Under the pieces are notes generated by a model. It worked only from the letters and a program-made list of their open reading frames with translations, ran no database searches and had not been told where the DNA came from. Shown one piece after another: positions 1 through 10,214 of a stretch of DNA of 18,569 bases; the first letter of the stretch is position 1, and every line of letters begins with the position of its first letter. The stretch lies in the NCBI GenBank assembly GCA_016719105.1, contig JADKAQ010000006.1, positions 1 through 18,569 on the forward strand, in the 5' to 3' direction. This DNA is from Gemmatimonadota bacterium. Lineage in GTDB: Bacteria > Gemmatimonadota > Gemmatimonadetes > Gemmatimonadales > Gemmatimonadaceae. The position numbers and the translations under genes are program-made.

Positions 1-270
1 GCGGCGCGCGGCAACGTCGCCAAGAAGCGCGACACCTGCGCGTCGAACATGTACGAGGCCCCGGTGACCAGCGTCGCCCTGTCGCGCGGGATGGCGCCGA
101 TCACGATCTTTTCTCTCGCCCGCAGCAGCGTGAGGTGCGCGGCGCTCTCCCCGCTCGGGGAAGGCGGCGTAGATGCTGATGCGACGGGAGAAGTTGAACC
201 CCTTCGCCGCCGCCAGGACATCGGCGGGGCGAGCGTCGTGCGCATCCTGCATCGTGCGTCGTTGGGTCAT
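1..270 (-). CDS. Unidentified protein, N-terminal part (runs off the left edge)
   Basis: An ATG at 270 lies 8 bp after the stop of the histidine kinase on the same strand, so the gene is probably the next member of that operon. The first reading frame gives MTQRRTMQDAHDARPADVLA and then a segment containing NFSRRISIYAAFP. A single-base shift near position 165 is needed to continue into a plausible segment containing SAAHLTLLRAREKIVIGAIP and then LVTGASYMFDAQVSRFLATL. The composition after the shift (alternating hydrophobic and charged residues, no long membrane segment) looks like a folded soluble protein. I do not recognise the family. It could be the missing response partner of the kinase, but I see no receiver-domain aspartate motif in this part. 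The end of the gene lies outside the window. Confidence 0.45.
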   Translation of the reverse strand, partial: MTQRRTMQDAHDARPADVLAAAKGFNFSRRISIYAAFPERGERRAPHAAAGERKDRDRRHPARQGDAGHRGLVHVRRAGVALLGDVAARR

Positions 271-278
271 GCCCGGGA

Positions 279-1692
279 TTACGGGATCGTGAGGTTGCCC
301 TGCGCGTCGCGCGCAGGTTCGAACTCCAGCGGGAGCGAGACGGTGAAGCCTCGTCCCGAGCCCCGTTGCCGATACCATTCCACGTCTCCCCAACAGCCGG
401 AGAGCCGCCGCGCCAACGCGAGCCCCAGACCCGAGCCGGGATAGCGGCGCGTGACCGAGCCATCGACCTGGCGGAACCTCCTCGAAAACGGTCGCCTGCG
501 CTTCGAAGGGGATCCCGATCCCGGTGTCCGAGACGCGATAATGCACCCGGTCGCCCACCAGCGTCACGCCAATTACGCACGTGCCCGCGCGCGGTGAACC
601 GGCAGGCGTTGCCGAGCAAGGTAACGAAGATGGGCGATTTTCCGGATCCGACTTCATGCGCGGCAGGAACGGGGGGCCTGCCGACCCGCAGCTGCACCGT
701 TCGGCCGCCCCGCCACCGTGGCCACCGACTTCCTGGAGCACCAGCGCCGGGTCGAACTCCTCGACGATGAGCGAGATGTCACCTCGCGCAGCGTCGTGAG
801 CCCAGCAGATTCGATGAGGTCCCACCAACCGTTCGCTGACCGCTTCACGTGCAGCAGGTGGTGCGTTGCCCGTCGGTGAGCGGCCCGGAGAGCTCCTCCT
901 GCAGGATGGAGATGTAGCCCAGCACCGAGGTGAGCGGTGCGCAGCTCATGAGAGATGTTGGCCAGAACTCGTCCTTGGCCCGGCGCGCCCCGACGACGGC
1001 GGGCGTACTGTCCTCCAGCCGGCGTTATCCTCGGTGAGCGCCGCGTTGGTCCGCCGCACCGGGCTCGATGAGCGACGCCTTTTCCGCCGTGGCGCCATCT
1101 GGTCGGGACCAGGCGCATCAGCCGCGGACTCCTTGCGCGCGACCCCGAGTCGGCGAAGTAGAACGTCACCGCCTCCGCACCTTGTTGGCCGTCTAGCGGA
1201 AGGGCGACGAGCGACTTGAAGCCGAGCTCCGACGCCACCTCGACCCAGTCGTCGAGGTCGAATCGGCGAAGACGGGGACCCCGATGATGCGCTTCTCGGC
1301 CGCCGTCAGGCCGCTGGGGCCGAAGCCGAGTCGAACGCGCATTTCGCCGAGCCACGGTTGGTAGCGCTCGGGAAGTTGTGTGCGGCCACGAGGTGCATGA
1401 GCCGGAGACGCCGTCGACGAGGTACACGGTGGCGAAGGTCGCCCGACCAGCGGACTGACGCGGTCGAGGGAGAACCGGAAGACTTCCCCGGGACGGTCGG
1501 CGTTGAGGAAGGGGTGCACGATTTCGCGCACGGCATCAACTCACGCAGCGACTCCGGCGTGGTCGAGGTGGGGAGGACAGGTTTGGTCGATCGCAGCCCG
1601 TCGAGGGTCCGCGGACAGTCTTGGGCACGGGCGGGGAGTCCAACGCGGGGAGCGCGCGCCGTGAAGAACAGGCGCGCCGTGATGCCCCGCAT
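279..1692 (-). CDS. GAF-domain sensor histidine kinase (frameshifted in the assembly)
   Basis: The minus-strand frames join into one kinase of about 470 residues. The N-terminal third reads as a GAF-like sensor: REIVHPFLNADRPGEVFRFS, FATVYLVDG, AAEKRIIGVPVFAD and GFKSLVALPLDGQQG. A charged, probably coiled-coil linker follows. The HisKA dimerisation helix carries the phospho-acceptor His in ANISHELRT. The ATPase domain shows an N-box variant (LLGNACRFTA), a G1 box (DTGIGIP) and a G2 box (GSGLGLALARRL). It ends NLTIP and a TAA at 279. No transmembrane helix is visible, so the protein is probably cytoplasmic. At least five indels interrupt it. The start is uncertain: ATG 1692 is the furthest plausible one, and a later start near 1531 is possible. 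It follows the outer membrane barrel gene by about 45 bp in the nitrite-reductase operon, so a role in sensing a signal related to nitrite, NO or redox is inferred, not shown. No response regulator is recognisable beside it. Confidence 0.85.
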
Positions 1693-1737
1693 TCGACGAC
1701 GTCCGACGCGTCTCAGAGGGACGAGCGCGGTACGTCA

Positions 1738-3119
1738 TCAGAACGTCGCGGTGATTGACGAGAAGATCCACGAGCGGAGCGCACTTGCCTGGTGGGGAAC
1801 CGGCCAGGTGTGAACCGCGCGACGCCGCCGTCCGCGCAGGTGACGCCAGCGCCACCGCAGCGCGACGTCGATCTTCTCGCCGACGTCGCGCGACGTCGCG
1901 GTGGCGCTCGCGGATCGGAAGATCCCCCGCGACATCGTACGGCGGCGTCGGCCGCCGAAGGCGTTGAAAGGCGTGTGCCGAGGTCCTGATCCGAACGAAT
2001 GAAGGCGGGGAGAACTGCGTGACGATGCGCTCCCTCCATCAGGTTGCGACGCCCAGGGCGTCAGCGAACCCCGCGTACGCCGCGTGTCCCAGCGGATACA
2101 ACTGATCCCACGTGCCGCCCTGAGCCGGCACCCCTGTCTCGTGCCGCTCGCGCGGTCGAGGCCAATGGTGACAGACGGCGACCGGGTCGCGCTGGCGACC
2201 GACGCGAAAGGTCGGTGGCGAACATCGTCGCCCGTGGCGCCGCCCGTCCCCTCCACGCGTTGGACACCGCCCTCGACCTCGAGGGCAAGATCGGAACGAC
2301 GATGGGCGTGACGAGGCGCGTCGTCGCGGTGGCCCGTCTTGCCCGCGGAGGGACTCCACCCCGCGCACCGACTTCACCAACACCGCGCTTTCCAACACGC
2401 GCCCCCTCTCGCGCCGGCTCGCCATGCGCGACCGTCGTGCCCCAGAGGCGCGTGACGTCGTCGGCGATGCCGCGCCGGAGCGGGAGCATGACGAGCGGAC
2501 GAACCGAGGAGGCGTTGAACGCCAGCGCTCCGCGCCGAACCTCCACGTTGCCCCCTCGAACACCCGACGCACGTTGGCCCAGTCGAGCGGCGAGATGATG
2601 CGTTCGCGCCCCAGGAGCAACTCCTGACGGCCGAACCGCGCCGCGGTGCGCGCGCCGCTCAGCGTGCCCGCCAACTCGACGAAGGCGTTGCCAAGGTCTC
2701 CGCGACTGTGATCGAGGGGCGCGCCCCGCTCTGGCAGTTCGCGCCCGGCCACGTCGGCCACGCGCGACCTTCCACGAAGCCGCGGTATCCCTCAGATGGA
2801 GGTCGGCGTGCAGGTGCGCGCACCGCGAAAGCACCGTGCGCGTCCCAGTCCCACCACCGAGGAAACGCCGGACCGATCGCCACGACACGCAGTGCCCCCA
2901 GGTGAGAGCCACGCGCCGCGCATCGCTCGGCGTCATGGCTCGAGCGGATCCGGCGGATCGCCACGGGGCGCCACCGACCGGGTTTTCGCGAAAGCGGAGG
3001 TTCCTCGAAGGGGGGCGCGACGCGCGTGGCGCCGGTTGGGCCTGCCCGGGCGAGGCGATGCACATCCCGCCGGCCAGGGTGCACACGGTCGCGCAGAGCA
3101 ACGCGGGAATGGCACGCAT
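1738..3119 (-). CDS. Alginate-export-family outer membrane beta-barrel protein (frameshifted)
   Basis: The reconstructed protein has about 460 residues. It starts with a signal peptide (MRAIPALLCATVCTLAGG, cleavage probably after GQAQ). Recognisable barrel segments are RTAARFGRQELLLGRERIIS, DWANVRRVFEGATWRFG, GTWDQLYPLGHAYAGFADAL and, near the end, DVGEKIDVALRWRW, HTWPG and SSITATF. Terminal Phe is typical of outer membrane barrels. The D-x-LYPLGHA-x-G-x-AD segment is characteristic of the alginate export family (PF13372), whose members occur in many operons unrelated to alginate. No alginate genes are present here; the gene lies between a SCO copper protein and a histidine kinase downstream of nirK. 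A porin for nitrite, small anions or copper is therefore inferred. At least six indels scatter the reading over three frames. ATG 3119 was chosen because it gives the complete signal peptide and lies 37 bp after the SCO stop; there is no obvious Shine-Dalgarno sequence. Confidence 0.8.
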
Positions 3120-3156
3120 GGGAAGGGCCTGGACCAGGAAGCGATGAGGAGGATGT

Positions 3157-3799
<643 letters not shown>

Positions 3800-3803
<4 letters not shown>

Positions 3804-4632
3804 CGTTTGCCTCGAGGCAGGAGTGGTGCCGCGTCACGCGCCGTGCGGAACCCAAGTGTCGCCAGCGCATACGAGCCTCGCAGCGATCCGCGGACGGCGT
3901 AGCGCATGAAGGCCGTGTAGTTGCCGGGATCGGCCGAAAGCGGCAGCGCTCGCCAGCGCAGAACAGGCCGTCATCTGGCGTGCCGTCTGCCGCGACTTCC
4001 GCCACTGGTGACGACGGCGTTTTGGAAGCCGTCGACTCGACCCTGAGGGCCCGCCGTGCAGCCCCACTACCCGGTCATCGCTCGTCAGGCGGAGGGTGGC
4101 GCTCGCCGCCGCACCCGACACTTGCGCACCAGCCGTCGCCACCAGGAGCGCCCGCAGACGGTTGTTCGTGCCGCTAAGCGCGCGCCGGAAGCGACCGGCT
4201 GCCAACTCCCACTCCGCCGTGGTCGGGAGGCGCGCTTTGCTCCACTCGGCGTACGCGTGCGCCGCGAACCACGACACGTTGACCACCGGTGCCGATGCCG
4301 CCACGTCGGGTCCCAGCACGGTGTCGCCCATCCAATGCCGCAGATAGGCGGATCGGCCGACAGGCGCGACAGCAAGCGACCGCCGCCACCCCCGGCCTGG
4401 CGACGACAAACCGGAGAAAGTCGGCGATGTTTACGGCGCGTTCGGCGAGCTGGTACGCCGCCACCGCTAGCCCCGTGTCCGCGACCCCGCGAGGTAGAAC
4501 GGCGCACGTGACCTCCGTCACCGTGCGGTAGCGGTGAACGGCGGGCGACCGCGGCGGCGCGCCAGGCGCCGCCGCACATGCAACGAGCATGATCGAGACA
4601 GCAGGCAAGCGCACGGACGACTCCAACCGCAC
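3800..4632 (-). CDS. nirV: NirV-like formylglycine-generating-enzyme (SUMF1) family protein, probable lipoprotein
   Basis: The reconstructed protein has about 277 residues. The N-terminus is a lipoprotein-like signal (RLPAVSIMLVAC, lipobox LVAC). FGE-type signatures follow in order: AERAVNIADFLRFVVAR, AYLRHWMGD, SAPVVNVSWFAAHAYAEWSK, RLPTTAEWELAAG, VVGLHG, LFCAGA, NYTAFMRYA and the C-terminal SLRGSYALATLGFRTARD. The spaced W-x-AA-x-AYA-x-W and LPTTAEWE motifs identify the fold. Homologues placed next to nirK are called NirV in denitrifiers; their precise function is not settled. GTG 4632 is preceded by GGGAG and lies about 12 nt after the nirK stop. The TGA at 3800 overlaps the SCO start codon. 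Several indels occur between 4020 and 4200 and near 4400. Whether it modifies a protein or acts in NirK assembly cannot be read from the sequence. Confidence 0.85.
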
Positions 4633-4644
4633 GCTGCGCTCCCG

Positions 4645-6078
4645 TCAGGGTTTCGGGGACGCGCGGCGCGCACACGCCGGACATGCGCAACGACACGAGG
4701 TCCGTGGCGCGGTTGCCGAAGTCCGTCCGCACGCACGACAACACGGTCGCGACGTCCTCGTTGCCGAGGGTCAGCGCCGGCATCACGCCGTTGAACTGCT
4801 GACCGTTCACCGTGACCTTGCAGCCAGACCGCCCATGACGATGCCGATCGCACGCGCCTGTCCGCCATGAGGTAGTCGATTTGGCGAGCGGCGGGAACGC
4901 CCCGGGACCCCTTGCCGCCGAGCTGGTGGCAGGCGGCGCAATCGGCGGCAAAGACCGCGCTTGCCGCGCGCGATGCGCCCGCTGCGTGGGTTCGCCGCCG
5001 GGCCGGCGCTCGCCCCCTTCGCCGACGCCTGGATCGCGCACCGCCTTCGGGGAGGTAGACCAGGTCATCCTGCTTGCCCGAGTACAGCCGTCTTGTTCCC
5101 GCCCCTCGACCTTCGAGCATGCCTAACGCGCCCTTGTTGAAGGCCCGGAAGATCGAGTGATCCACGAGGATGAAGGTGCCGGCGGACATCGACCTTGAAC
5201 TCGACGATCGCCGACCCGCCGGCGGAATGAGCGTGGTCTGCACGTTCGGATTGGCCAGATGCCGCCCTCGGCGTAGACCTTGTCGAAGATCTCGCCGATC
5301 ACGTGGGAAGCTCGACACGAGGTTCGGACCACCGTTGCCCATGTAGATGCGCACGGTCTCGCCGACCTTCGCCTTGAGCGCGTTGTCGCCCGTGAGCGCG
5401 CCGACCGAGCCGTTGAACACGACGTACTCGGGTTCCTCGCGCATCGCCTGCTGCATGTCGAAGGGCTGCAGGCCGGTCTCCGCCATGCCGCCCTCCGTAT
5501 AGAAGTCGCCCTGCATGACATAGAACTCGCGGTCGACCTTGGGCATGCCCTCGGCGGGTTCGACCAGGATCAGGCCGTACATGCCGTTGGCGATGTGCAT
5601 GCCCACCGGCGCGGTGGCGCAGTGGTAGACGTAGAGGCCCTGGTTGAGCGCCTTGAACGTGAACTGCGACTCGTGGCCCGGCGCCGTGAACGACGACGCC
5701 CCGCCGCCCGGACCCGTCACGGCGTGCAGGTCGATGTTGTGCGGCATGCTGCTGTACGGGTGGTTGCTGAGGTGGAACTCGACCTGGTCGCCCGCGCGCA
5801 CCGCGGATGAACTTGCCCGGCACGGAGCCGCCAAAGGTCCAGAACGTGTATTCACGCCGTCGGCGAGGCGCTTGCGCACTTCGCGCGTCTCGAGGTTGAT
5901 GACGATCTTGGCGGGTGACGTCCTTGTGATGGGTTATAAACGCGGGGGAAAACGCCACCTGGAGCGTCCCGACGGGCAGGGCAACGCTTGCCGCTGCGCC
6001 AGCAAGCGGATCGCGGGACGCCGGCGCGTCAGCCGAGGAACATGCCACCAGGTTTAAGTCCGAGACACGCAGTTGCAA
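4645..6078 (-). CDS. nirK: Copper nitrite reductase NirK with C-terminal cytochrome c domain
   Basis: NirK reduces nitrite to nitric oxide in the periplasm. The two cupredoxin domains are clear: VEYTFWTFGG, SVPGKFIR, SMPHNIDLHAVTG (type 1 His, catalytic Asp, type 2 His), YVYHCATAPVGMHIANGMYG (type 2 His, type 1 Cys, His and Met), FYVMQGDFYTEGG, SSFHVIGEIFD (catalytic His) and PGTFILVDHSIFRAFNKGA (third type 2 His). A fused cytochrome c follows, with FAADCAACHQLGG (CxxCH) and the axial Met in NGVMPALTLGNEDVATVLS. The N-terminal part (LVACSSADAPA, then PITRTSPAKIVINLE after a shift near 5935) suggests an exported lipoprotein. The start is not certain; TTG 6078 is only the furthest convenient in-frame position, and an indel may hide the true ATG. 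Stop 4645 assumes a shift near 4690. It is the first gene of the cluster. The fused haem domain probably receives electrons directly from periplasmic donors. Confidence 0.93.
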
Positions 6079-6224
6079 AGCGTCGCCCTGTGCGCGTGCT
6101 GCTCCGATGGGTGACGGCGACAGTCCCGTGTCCGCGGGACCGCTGGGTGGAGGGTCAGCCGCTGCGCGAGCGGCAGGGTTGGCGTGCGCGGTAGGGGAGC
6201 GGCGACGGCCCGCAAAGATCATAT

Positions 6225-6245
6225 CGATGTGTGAAATACACGTCG
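6225..6245. promoter_or_regulatory. 21-bp imperfect palindrome upstream of nirK
   Basis: CGATGTGT and ACACGTCG are inverted arms with one mismatch around the AT-rich centre GAAAT. It lies about 150-180 bp upstream of the nirK start in an otherwise GC-rich gap. It contains one CRP/FNR-like half site (TGTGA) but not a canonical FNR box (TTGAT-N4-ATCAA). It is a candidate operator for the nitrite reductase operon; the regulator is unknown. Confidence 0.35.
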
Positions 6246-6345
6246 GAGATGCTTCTGACGGACGAGAGACCTCCCTGGGATCTCTGTCAGGAACACGAGC
6301 GACGCGAGAGACCGGACGACACCACGGCCCCGCGCTGCAATCACA

Positions 6346-6371
6346 CGAAAAGTCGCCCGTGCCCTCGGGCG
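6346..6371 (-). terminator. Candidate terminator after the dehydrogenase gene
   Basis: On the minus strand CGCCCG-AGGGCA-CGGGCG forms a 6-bp GC stem, followed after two bases by TTTT. It lies about 50 bp downstream of the dehydrogenase stop and before the nirK promoter region. It would separate the M20/dehydrogenase pair from the nirK operon. The T-run is short, so strength is uncertain. The remaining sequence between 6079 and 6345 shows no convincing gene. Confidence 0.45.
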
Positions 6372-6421
6372 TTGGACGCGTGCCCGCGTGGTGCGGCAGC
6401 ACCGCCCACGAGGCCCGAGGT

Positions 6422-7151
6422 TCAGCCGCCGGAGCCGGATCTCCCTGAGACTCCGTTGGACGGGACGACGCGCGAGCATTGCGGCCGCGCGGCCCGCAAC
6501 TCGACCATGAACGTCAGGGCGTGCGCCGGCCTTATCGTGTGGATCTGTGCCACCGTCCCGGCGACATCTTCGGGGCGGAGCGCCCATTCCACCTTGAGCG
6601 CCAGGGAAAGCTCGTCGCGACCGATCCCGGCATCACCGAGCGAGACCTTGACTCCGTAATCGCGCACCGAAAGCATGAGGTTTCGCTCAGCGCCCGCACG
6701 GCGTGTTTGGTCGCGTTGTAGCCGCTCCGGCCGACCGATCGACCGCCGCGCCCTACGATGGACGAGACGATGGACCGTGCCCGGCCCCTTGGCGATCATC
6801 CCCGGAGGACGGCGTGCGCGGCGTGGCAGATGGCGTACAGCCGCTGACGTCCATCATCTCCGACCATTCGGTCGGCGCGAGGTCGATGAACGCCTTCTTG
6901 TGCAGGACGGCGGCGTTGTTGACGAGGACGTCGACGCACCCCGTTGAGGGCGGTGGTAACGCCGCCGGGTCGCGCTTGAAGGTCGACACCGATGGTGGCG
7001 CATCGCCCTGCCTGGGGGCGATCTCCGCACCCAACGAGCGCAGTGCGCATCCGGAGCGGGCGAGGGCGACGATGTCGTAGGACGGGGCGAGGCGAAGGGC
7101 GATGGCGCGGCCGATGCCCTTGCTGGCTCCGGTGATGACGGCGGTGGGCAT
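6422..7151 (-). CDS. Short-chain dehydrogenase/reductase (frameshifted)
   Basis: The reconstructed protein has about 243 residues, the normal length for classical SDRs. It begins MPTAVITGASKGIGRAIALR with the TGxxxGIG cofactor-binding motif. VDVLVNNAAVLHKKAFIDLA carries the NNA motif. After a shift near 6830 it continues with NGLYAICHAAHAVL, SGYNATKHAVRALSE (the YxxxK catalytic pair) and LMLSVRDYGVKVSL. The C-terminus reads RPEDVAGTVAQIHT and AHALTFMVEL, then the stop at 6422. It is a soluble NAD(P)-dependent oxidoreductase; the substrate cannot be inferred. It lies 51 bp downstream of the M20 peptidase on the same strand, and that spacer is almost entirely an 8-bp repeat array. No Shine-Dalgarno sequence is visible before the ATG. 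Confidence 0.88.
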
Positions 7152-7160
7152 GGGGATTCA

Positions 7161-7193
7161 GAAGACGGGGAGACGAGAAGACGGGAAGACGAG
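7161..7193 (-). repeat. Octamer array (YCGTCTYC, 4 copies) before the dehydrogenase start
   Basis: On the minus (coding) strand the units TCGTCTTC, CCGTCTTC, TCGTCTCC and CCGTCTTC are in tandem. The last ends exactly 9 nt before the ATG at 7151. The same octamer, in the same sense orientation and at the same 9-nt distance, precedes rbcS at 15157. Confidence 0.85.
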
Positions 7194-7202
7194 TCGGAGC
7201 AA

Positions 7203-8541
7203 CTACACACGAGTCATCCGTTGAACTATTCCGTGCACCAGCCGAACGCCGAAGCCGAGCGCGTCGAGGCTCACGCGTTCGTCGTGGCCGTGCATGCGAT
7301 CCTCGTCCTCCTGCGTGAGGGGGAACGGAAGGATGCCGTGGCAGGATCCCCGCCTGCGGAGCGTGGCGGAGTCGGTGGCGCCGGTGCTGAGATACGGACG
7401 GTGCGGATGCGGCCGTCGAGCGCGGCGACGCTGTCGACGAGGGCCCGGTACATGGGCGAGTCGATCGGCGACTCCGGCGCGTCGTCGCCGCTGGCGCGCA
7501 CGCGGAACGACACGTTGGGGTCGCCACCACGGCGCATGCGTTCGATCACATCCTCGATCGAGTCGCCGGGAGCGTGCGGATGTTGAGCGTCGCCTCGGCC
7601 TCGGTGGGGATCACGTTGGAGCGCGTCCCGCCGCTGATGAGCGTGGGGAGATGCCGTTGCGCAGCACCGCGTTCATCGACGGTGTCCCCGACAGGGTACG
7701 TTCGCCCGTGGCCACGCGCGCCGGGTCGCCAGATGCAACGTCGGCCCTGGCGCGGCGCAGCGTGGCGTCGGGCCAGACGTGCGACAGCGCATCGAAGAAC
7801 TGCCGCGTCACCGCGCCGAGGGCGAGCGGCTCCTCGTGGGCCGTGATGCGCGATGGCGGTGTCAGGCGGGTGATCGCGTTGCCCCGTGGGGACCGCGCGC
7901 GTGCCCGCCGGGGCCGCGCGCCGTGACGATCCCGTTGTGGGCACCTTCTCGGCACACTGCACGGCGGCGTAGAGCGCGCCCGTCGACGACCGCACGCGCC
8001 CCCTTCGTTGAGGGCGTACTCGGCCTCCACCAGGTCGCGCCGGTGCTCCAGGACCCAGTCGATCCCGAAGATCCCCCGGGTCCTCGTCGGAGGTGGCCAG
8101 GAGGATGACGTCACGCGTGGGGAGGGTCCCGGTGGCGACGATGGCGCGCCTAACAAGGAGCATCGCCATCAGGTTGCAGGCGAGCATCCCCTTGTCGTCG
8201 ATCGCGCCGCGCCCGTAGAGGTAGCCGTCGCCGGATCTCGGCGCCGAACGGGGACCGACCACTTCGCCGCCTCGACCCCGACCACGTCCATGTGCGCCAT
8301 CAGGGCAGCGGGCGCTGGGAGCCGTCGCCGCGGATGCGGGCGATGAAGGCGGCGCGCTCGGGCGCCGGCTCGTCCAGCCACGTCTCGACCCCCGCCTCGC
8401 GGAGCACCGTATCCAGGTAGCGCGCCACCGCCATCTCGCGTCCCGGGGATTACTTCGTGTCGAGGCGCACCAGCGCCTGGAGGTGGGCGACGGTCTCGTC
8501 GATCAGCGGATCGGGGGATTTCCCGGTGCGTCGGTCGTCAT
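7203..8541 (-). CDS. M20-family metallopeptidase/carboxypeptidase (frameshifted)
   Basis: The reconstructed protein has about 445 residues and is a di-zinc amidohydrolase/peptidase of the M20 clan. Metal and catalytic motifs appear in order: LLLMAHMDVVGVEAAKW (HxD), DGYLYGRGAIDDKGMLAC (bridging Asp), ILLATSDEDPGG (catalytic Glu region), EYALNEGG, then the dimerisation-domain segments ISGGTRSNVIPTEAEATLNI and DDAPESPIDSPMYRALVDSV. The end contains GILPFPLTQEDEDRMHGHDE with the late metal-binding His, then RMTRV and a TAG at 7203. The HGHDER ending resembles the larger M20 carboxypeptidases (CPS1/PM20D1-like) rather than short DapE forms. No signal peptide is seen after ATG 8541. At least eight indels interrupt it. 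It probably forms a transcription unit with the dehydrogenase downstream. The substrate is unknown. Confidence 0.88.
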
Positions 8542-8781
8542 CGGGTTCACGGGGGCTGCTTCAAGCCTAGCGAGCGCCCAGGTCACCGACCAGAGGACCA
8601 CGCGGCGCGCGGCGTCCCGCGAGGGGCGACGAACTGTCGTGCCTCATCCCCTCGCAGGAATCGATGAGACCGCGCACATTGTCGTCAGGTGCCGTTCGGC
8701 GCCCCTGCGACGCCTCCTCCACGTCGCGGAACGCCAACGTCGACCTTGTCATCACGTGTCACTCACGGAGGCAGCACAAGC
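8542..8781. other. Divergent intergenic region between the peptidase and the two-component genes
   Basis: This 240-bp stretch separates the minus-strand peptidase from the plus-strand kinase and must hold both promoters. Short ORFs cross it on both strands but none has a recognisable protein pattern or a good ribosome binding site. I see no strong -35/-10 pair, tRNA or hairpin. GGAGG at 8767-8771 serves as the ribosome binding site for the kinase GTG at 8782. Confidence 0.5.
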
Positions 8782-9496
8782 GTGACCTCACCAACTGCTC
8801 CGAACCCGCAGGAACGCCCCGACGCCGGGACGCGAGGTTGGCGCCTCGCGTCGCATGCTCGCCATCACCGAGTGGGAGCTCCAGCGCATCCTCCTCGACA
8901 TCCACGATGGCCCGGTGCAGCACATGTATGCTGGCCCTTTCGCAGCTCGACCTCATGGGAGCCGCGCTGCAGCGCTCGCCCGACGTCGACGCCGAGGTTC
9001 TGTAGCGCAAGGACCGCATCCGGAAGCTGCTCGAGGACGGGCTCACCGAGGTGCGCTCCTTCATTGGCGCCTTCCGCGCCCCGGAGTTCGAACATCGCCC
9101 GCTGCGCCAGCTCGTGGATGAATTGCTCCTGCAGCACGAGCACCTGACGGACACGCAGATCGCCATCGAGGCCGATGAGAGCTCCCGCAGGAAGACCTCC
9201 CGTGCGTATCGCGCCTCTATCGCATCCTGCAGGAAGGGCTCTCCAACGCCCACCGCCACGGCGGCGCGAGCAAGGTGAACGTCTCGTTGCGCGCCGTGCG
9301 CACCGGTCCCCGTCCGCGCCTTCGCCCCAGGATGATCGACAACGGCGCCGGCTTCGACACCACCGACGCCCTCGGCGAATCGCACTTCGGGCTGCGCGGG
9401 ATGCGCGACCGTGTCGAGATGACCGGCGGCTCCCTTTGAACTTTCCAGCGCCCCGACCAGGGGACGCGCGTGACCGCCGAGGTCGACGCCATATGA
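8782..9496 (+). CDS. NarL-system type histidine kinase (HisKA_3, soluble; frameshifted)
   Basis: The reconstructed protein has about 238 residues. A short N-terminus (TSPTAPNPQERPDAG) leads into the HisKA_3 helix ELQRILLDIHDGPVQHMYA, where the phospho-acceptor His lies in the typical D-x-HDGPVQ motif. ALSQLDLMGAALQRSPDVD and KLLEDGLTEVRSFIGAFRAP complete the helical hairpin. The ATPase domain shows RILQEGLSNAHRHGGASKV (N-box), MIDNGAGFD (G1) and HFGLRGMRDRVEMTGGSFE (G2). There is no sensor or membrane domain, so it probably receives its signal from a partner protein. GTG 8782 is preceded by GGAGG. Shifts occur near 8860, 8935, 9195, 9320 and 9435. Its TGA overlaps the ATG of the response regulator (ATGA), so the two are translationally coupled. 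Confidence 0.92.
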
Positions 9497-10127
9497 CACC
9501 GCGCCTTCCCGCATTCTGCTCGCCGACGACCACGCCCTCGTGCTGGAGGGGCTGCGCTCGCTCCTCGACTCGCAACCCGACATGCAGGTGGTGGGGGCGG
9601 CGACGGACGGGGCGCAGGTGATGGACCAGCTGCGCGCCCACCGCCCCGACGTCGTCGTGCTCGACCTCGAGATGGGGACGATGAGCGGGCTCGCCTGCCT
9701 CGAACGCATCCGCACCGAGAAGATCCCGGTGCGCGTCCTCGTCCTCTCGGCGTACGGCGACGGGACGTCGATGCGCGCCGCGCTCGACGGCGGGGCCGAC
9801 GGCTACGCGCTCAAGACCGACCCGCCGCGCAACACGGTCGACGCGATCCGCCAGGTCTATCGCGGGCAGCTCGTCTTCCCGCTGGCGGCAAAGCGCTGGT
9901 TGTTAGGCAAGTCGACGTCGTCGGACCCGCGCCAGCTCACCGAGCGCGAGGAGTCGGTGCTCGCGCTGCTGGCCGAAGGGGCCACCAACGCCGAGATCGC
10001 GCGACGGCTCCGGGTGAGCGAGAACACCGTCAAGTTCCACCTGCAGAACCTGTACATGAAGCTGAGCGTCGGGAACCGCACCGAAGCCGTGGCGGTGTAC
10101 CTGCGCGAGCGCGCGCCGCGACGCTAA
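9493..10127 (+). CDS. NarL/FixJ-family response regulator
   Basis: This is the cognate regulator of the upstream kinase, with which it shares an ATGA overlap. After one missing base near 9511 the N-terminus reads MTPRLP then RILLADDHALVLEGLRSLLD, giving the acidic pair of the receiver domain. The phospho-acceptor Asp is in PDVVVLDLEMGTMSGLACLE, at about residue 57. VLVLSAYGD and GADGYALKTD contain the conserved Ser and Lys. The C-terminal LuxR helix-turn-helix is complete: LTEREESVLALLAEGATNAE, IARRLRVSENTVKFHLQNLY and LSVGNRTEAVAVYLRERAPR. The length, about 211 residues, is standard. Apart from the N-terminal shift it is intact. The target genes are not evident; the divergent peptidase and the downstream amidohydrolase are the nearest candidates. 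Confidence 0.95.
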
Positions 10128-10149
10128 CGCAGTCGTGCAGCCGAGTTGT

Positions 10150-10187
10150 GGGATGAGGAGACCACGAGCCGTGCGTCTCCTCATCCC
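10150..10187 (+). terminator. Strong stem-loop terminator after the response regulator
   Basis: GGGATGAGGAGAC (10150-10162) is perfectly complementary to GTCTCCTCATCCC (10175-10187), with a 12-nt loop. It begins 22 bp after the regulator stop. The following sequence (TTCATCATTTTCC) is T-rich but not a clean T-run. The position between two gene units supports a terminator role. Confidence 0.75.
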
Positions 10188-10214
10188 TTCATCATTTTCC
10201 GAGGTGGGTGCGCC

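Noticed and set aside
6105..6448. Plus-strand ORFs across the gap between nirK and the dehydrogenase
   Set aside because: Composition is typical of random GC-rich frames, there is no ribosome binding site or family match, and the region fits a promoter/terminator gap.
10146..10214. Earlier start (10146) for the amidohydrolase
   Set aside because: It would place the terminator stem inside the coding region and bury the signal peptide. ATG 10215 has a good ribosome binding site and begins a proper signal peptide.
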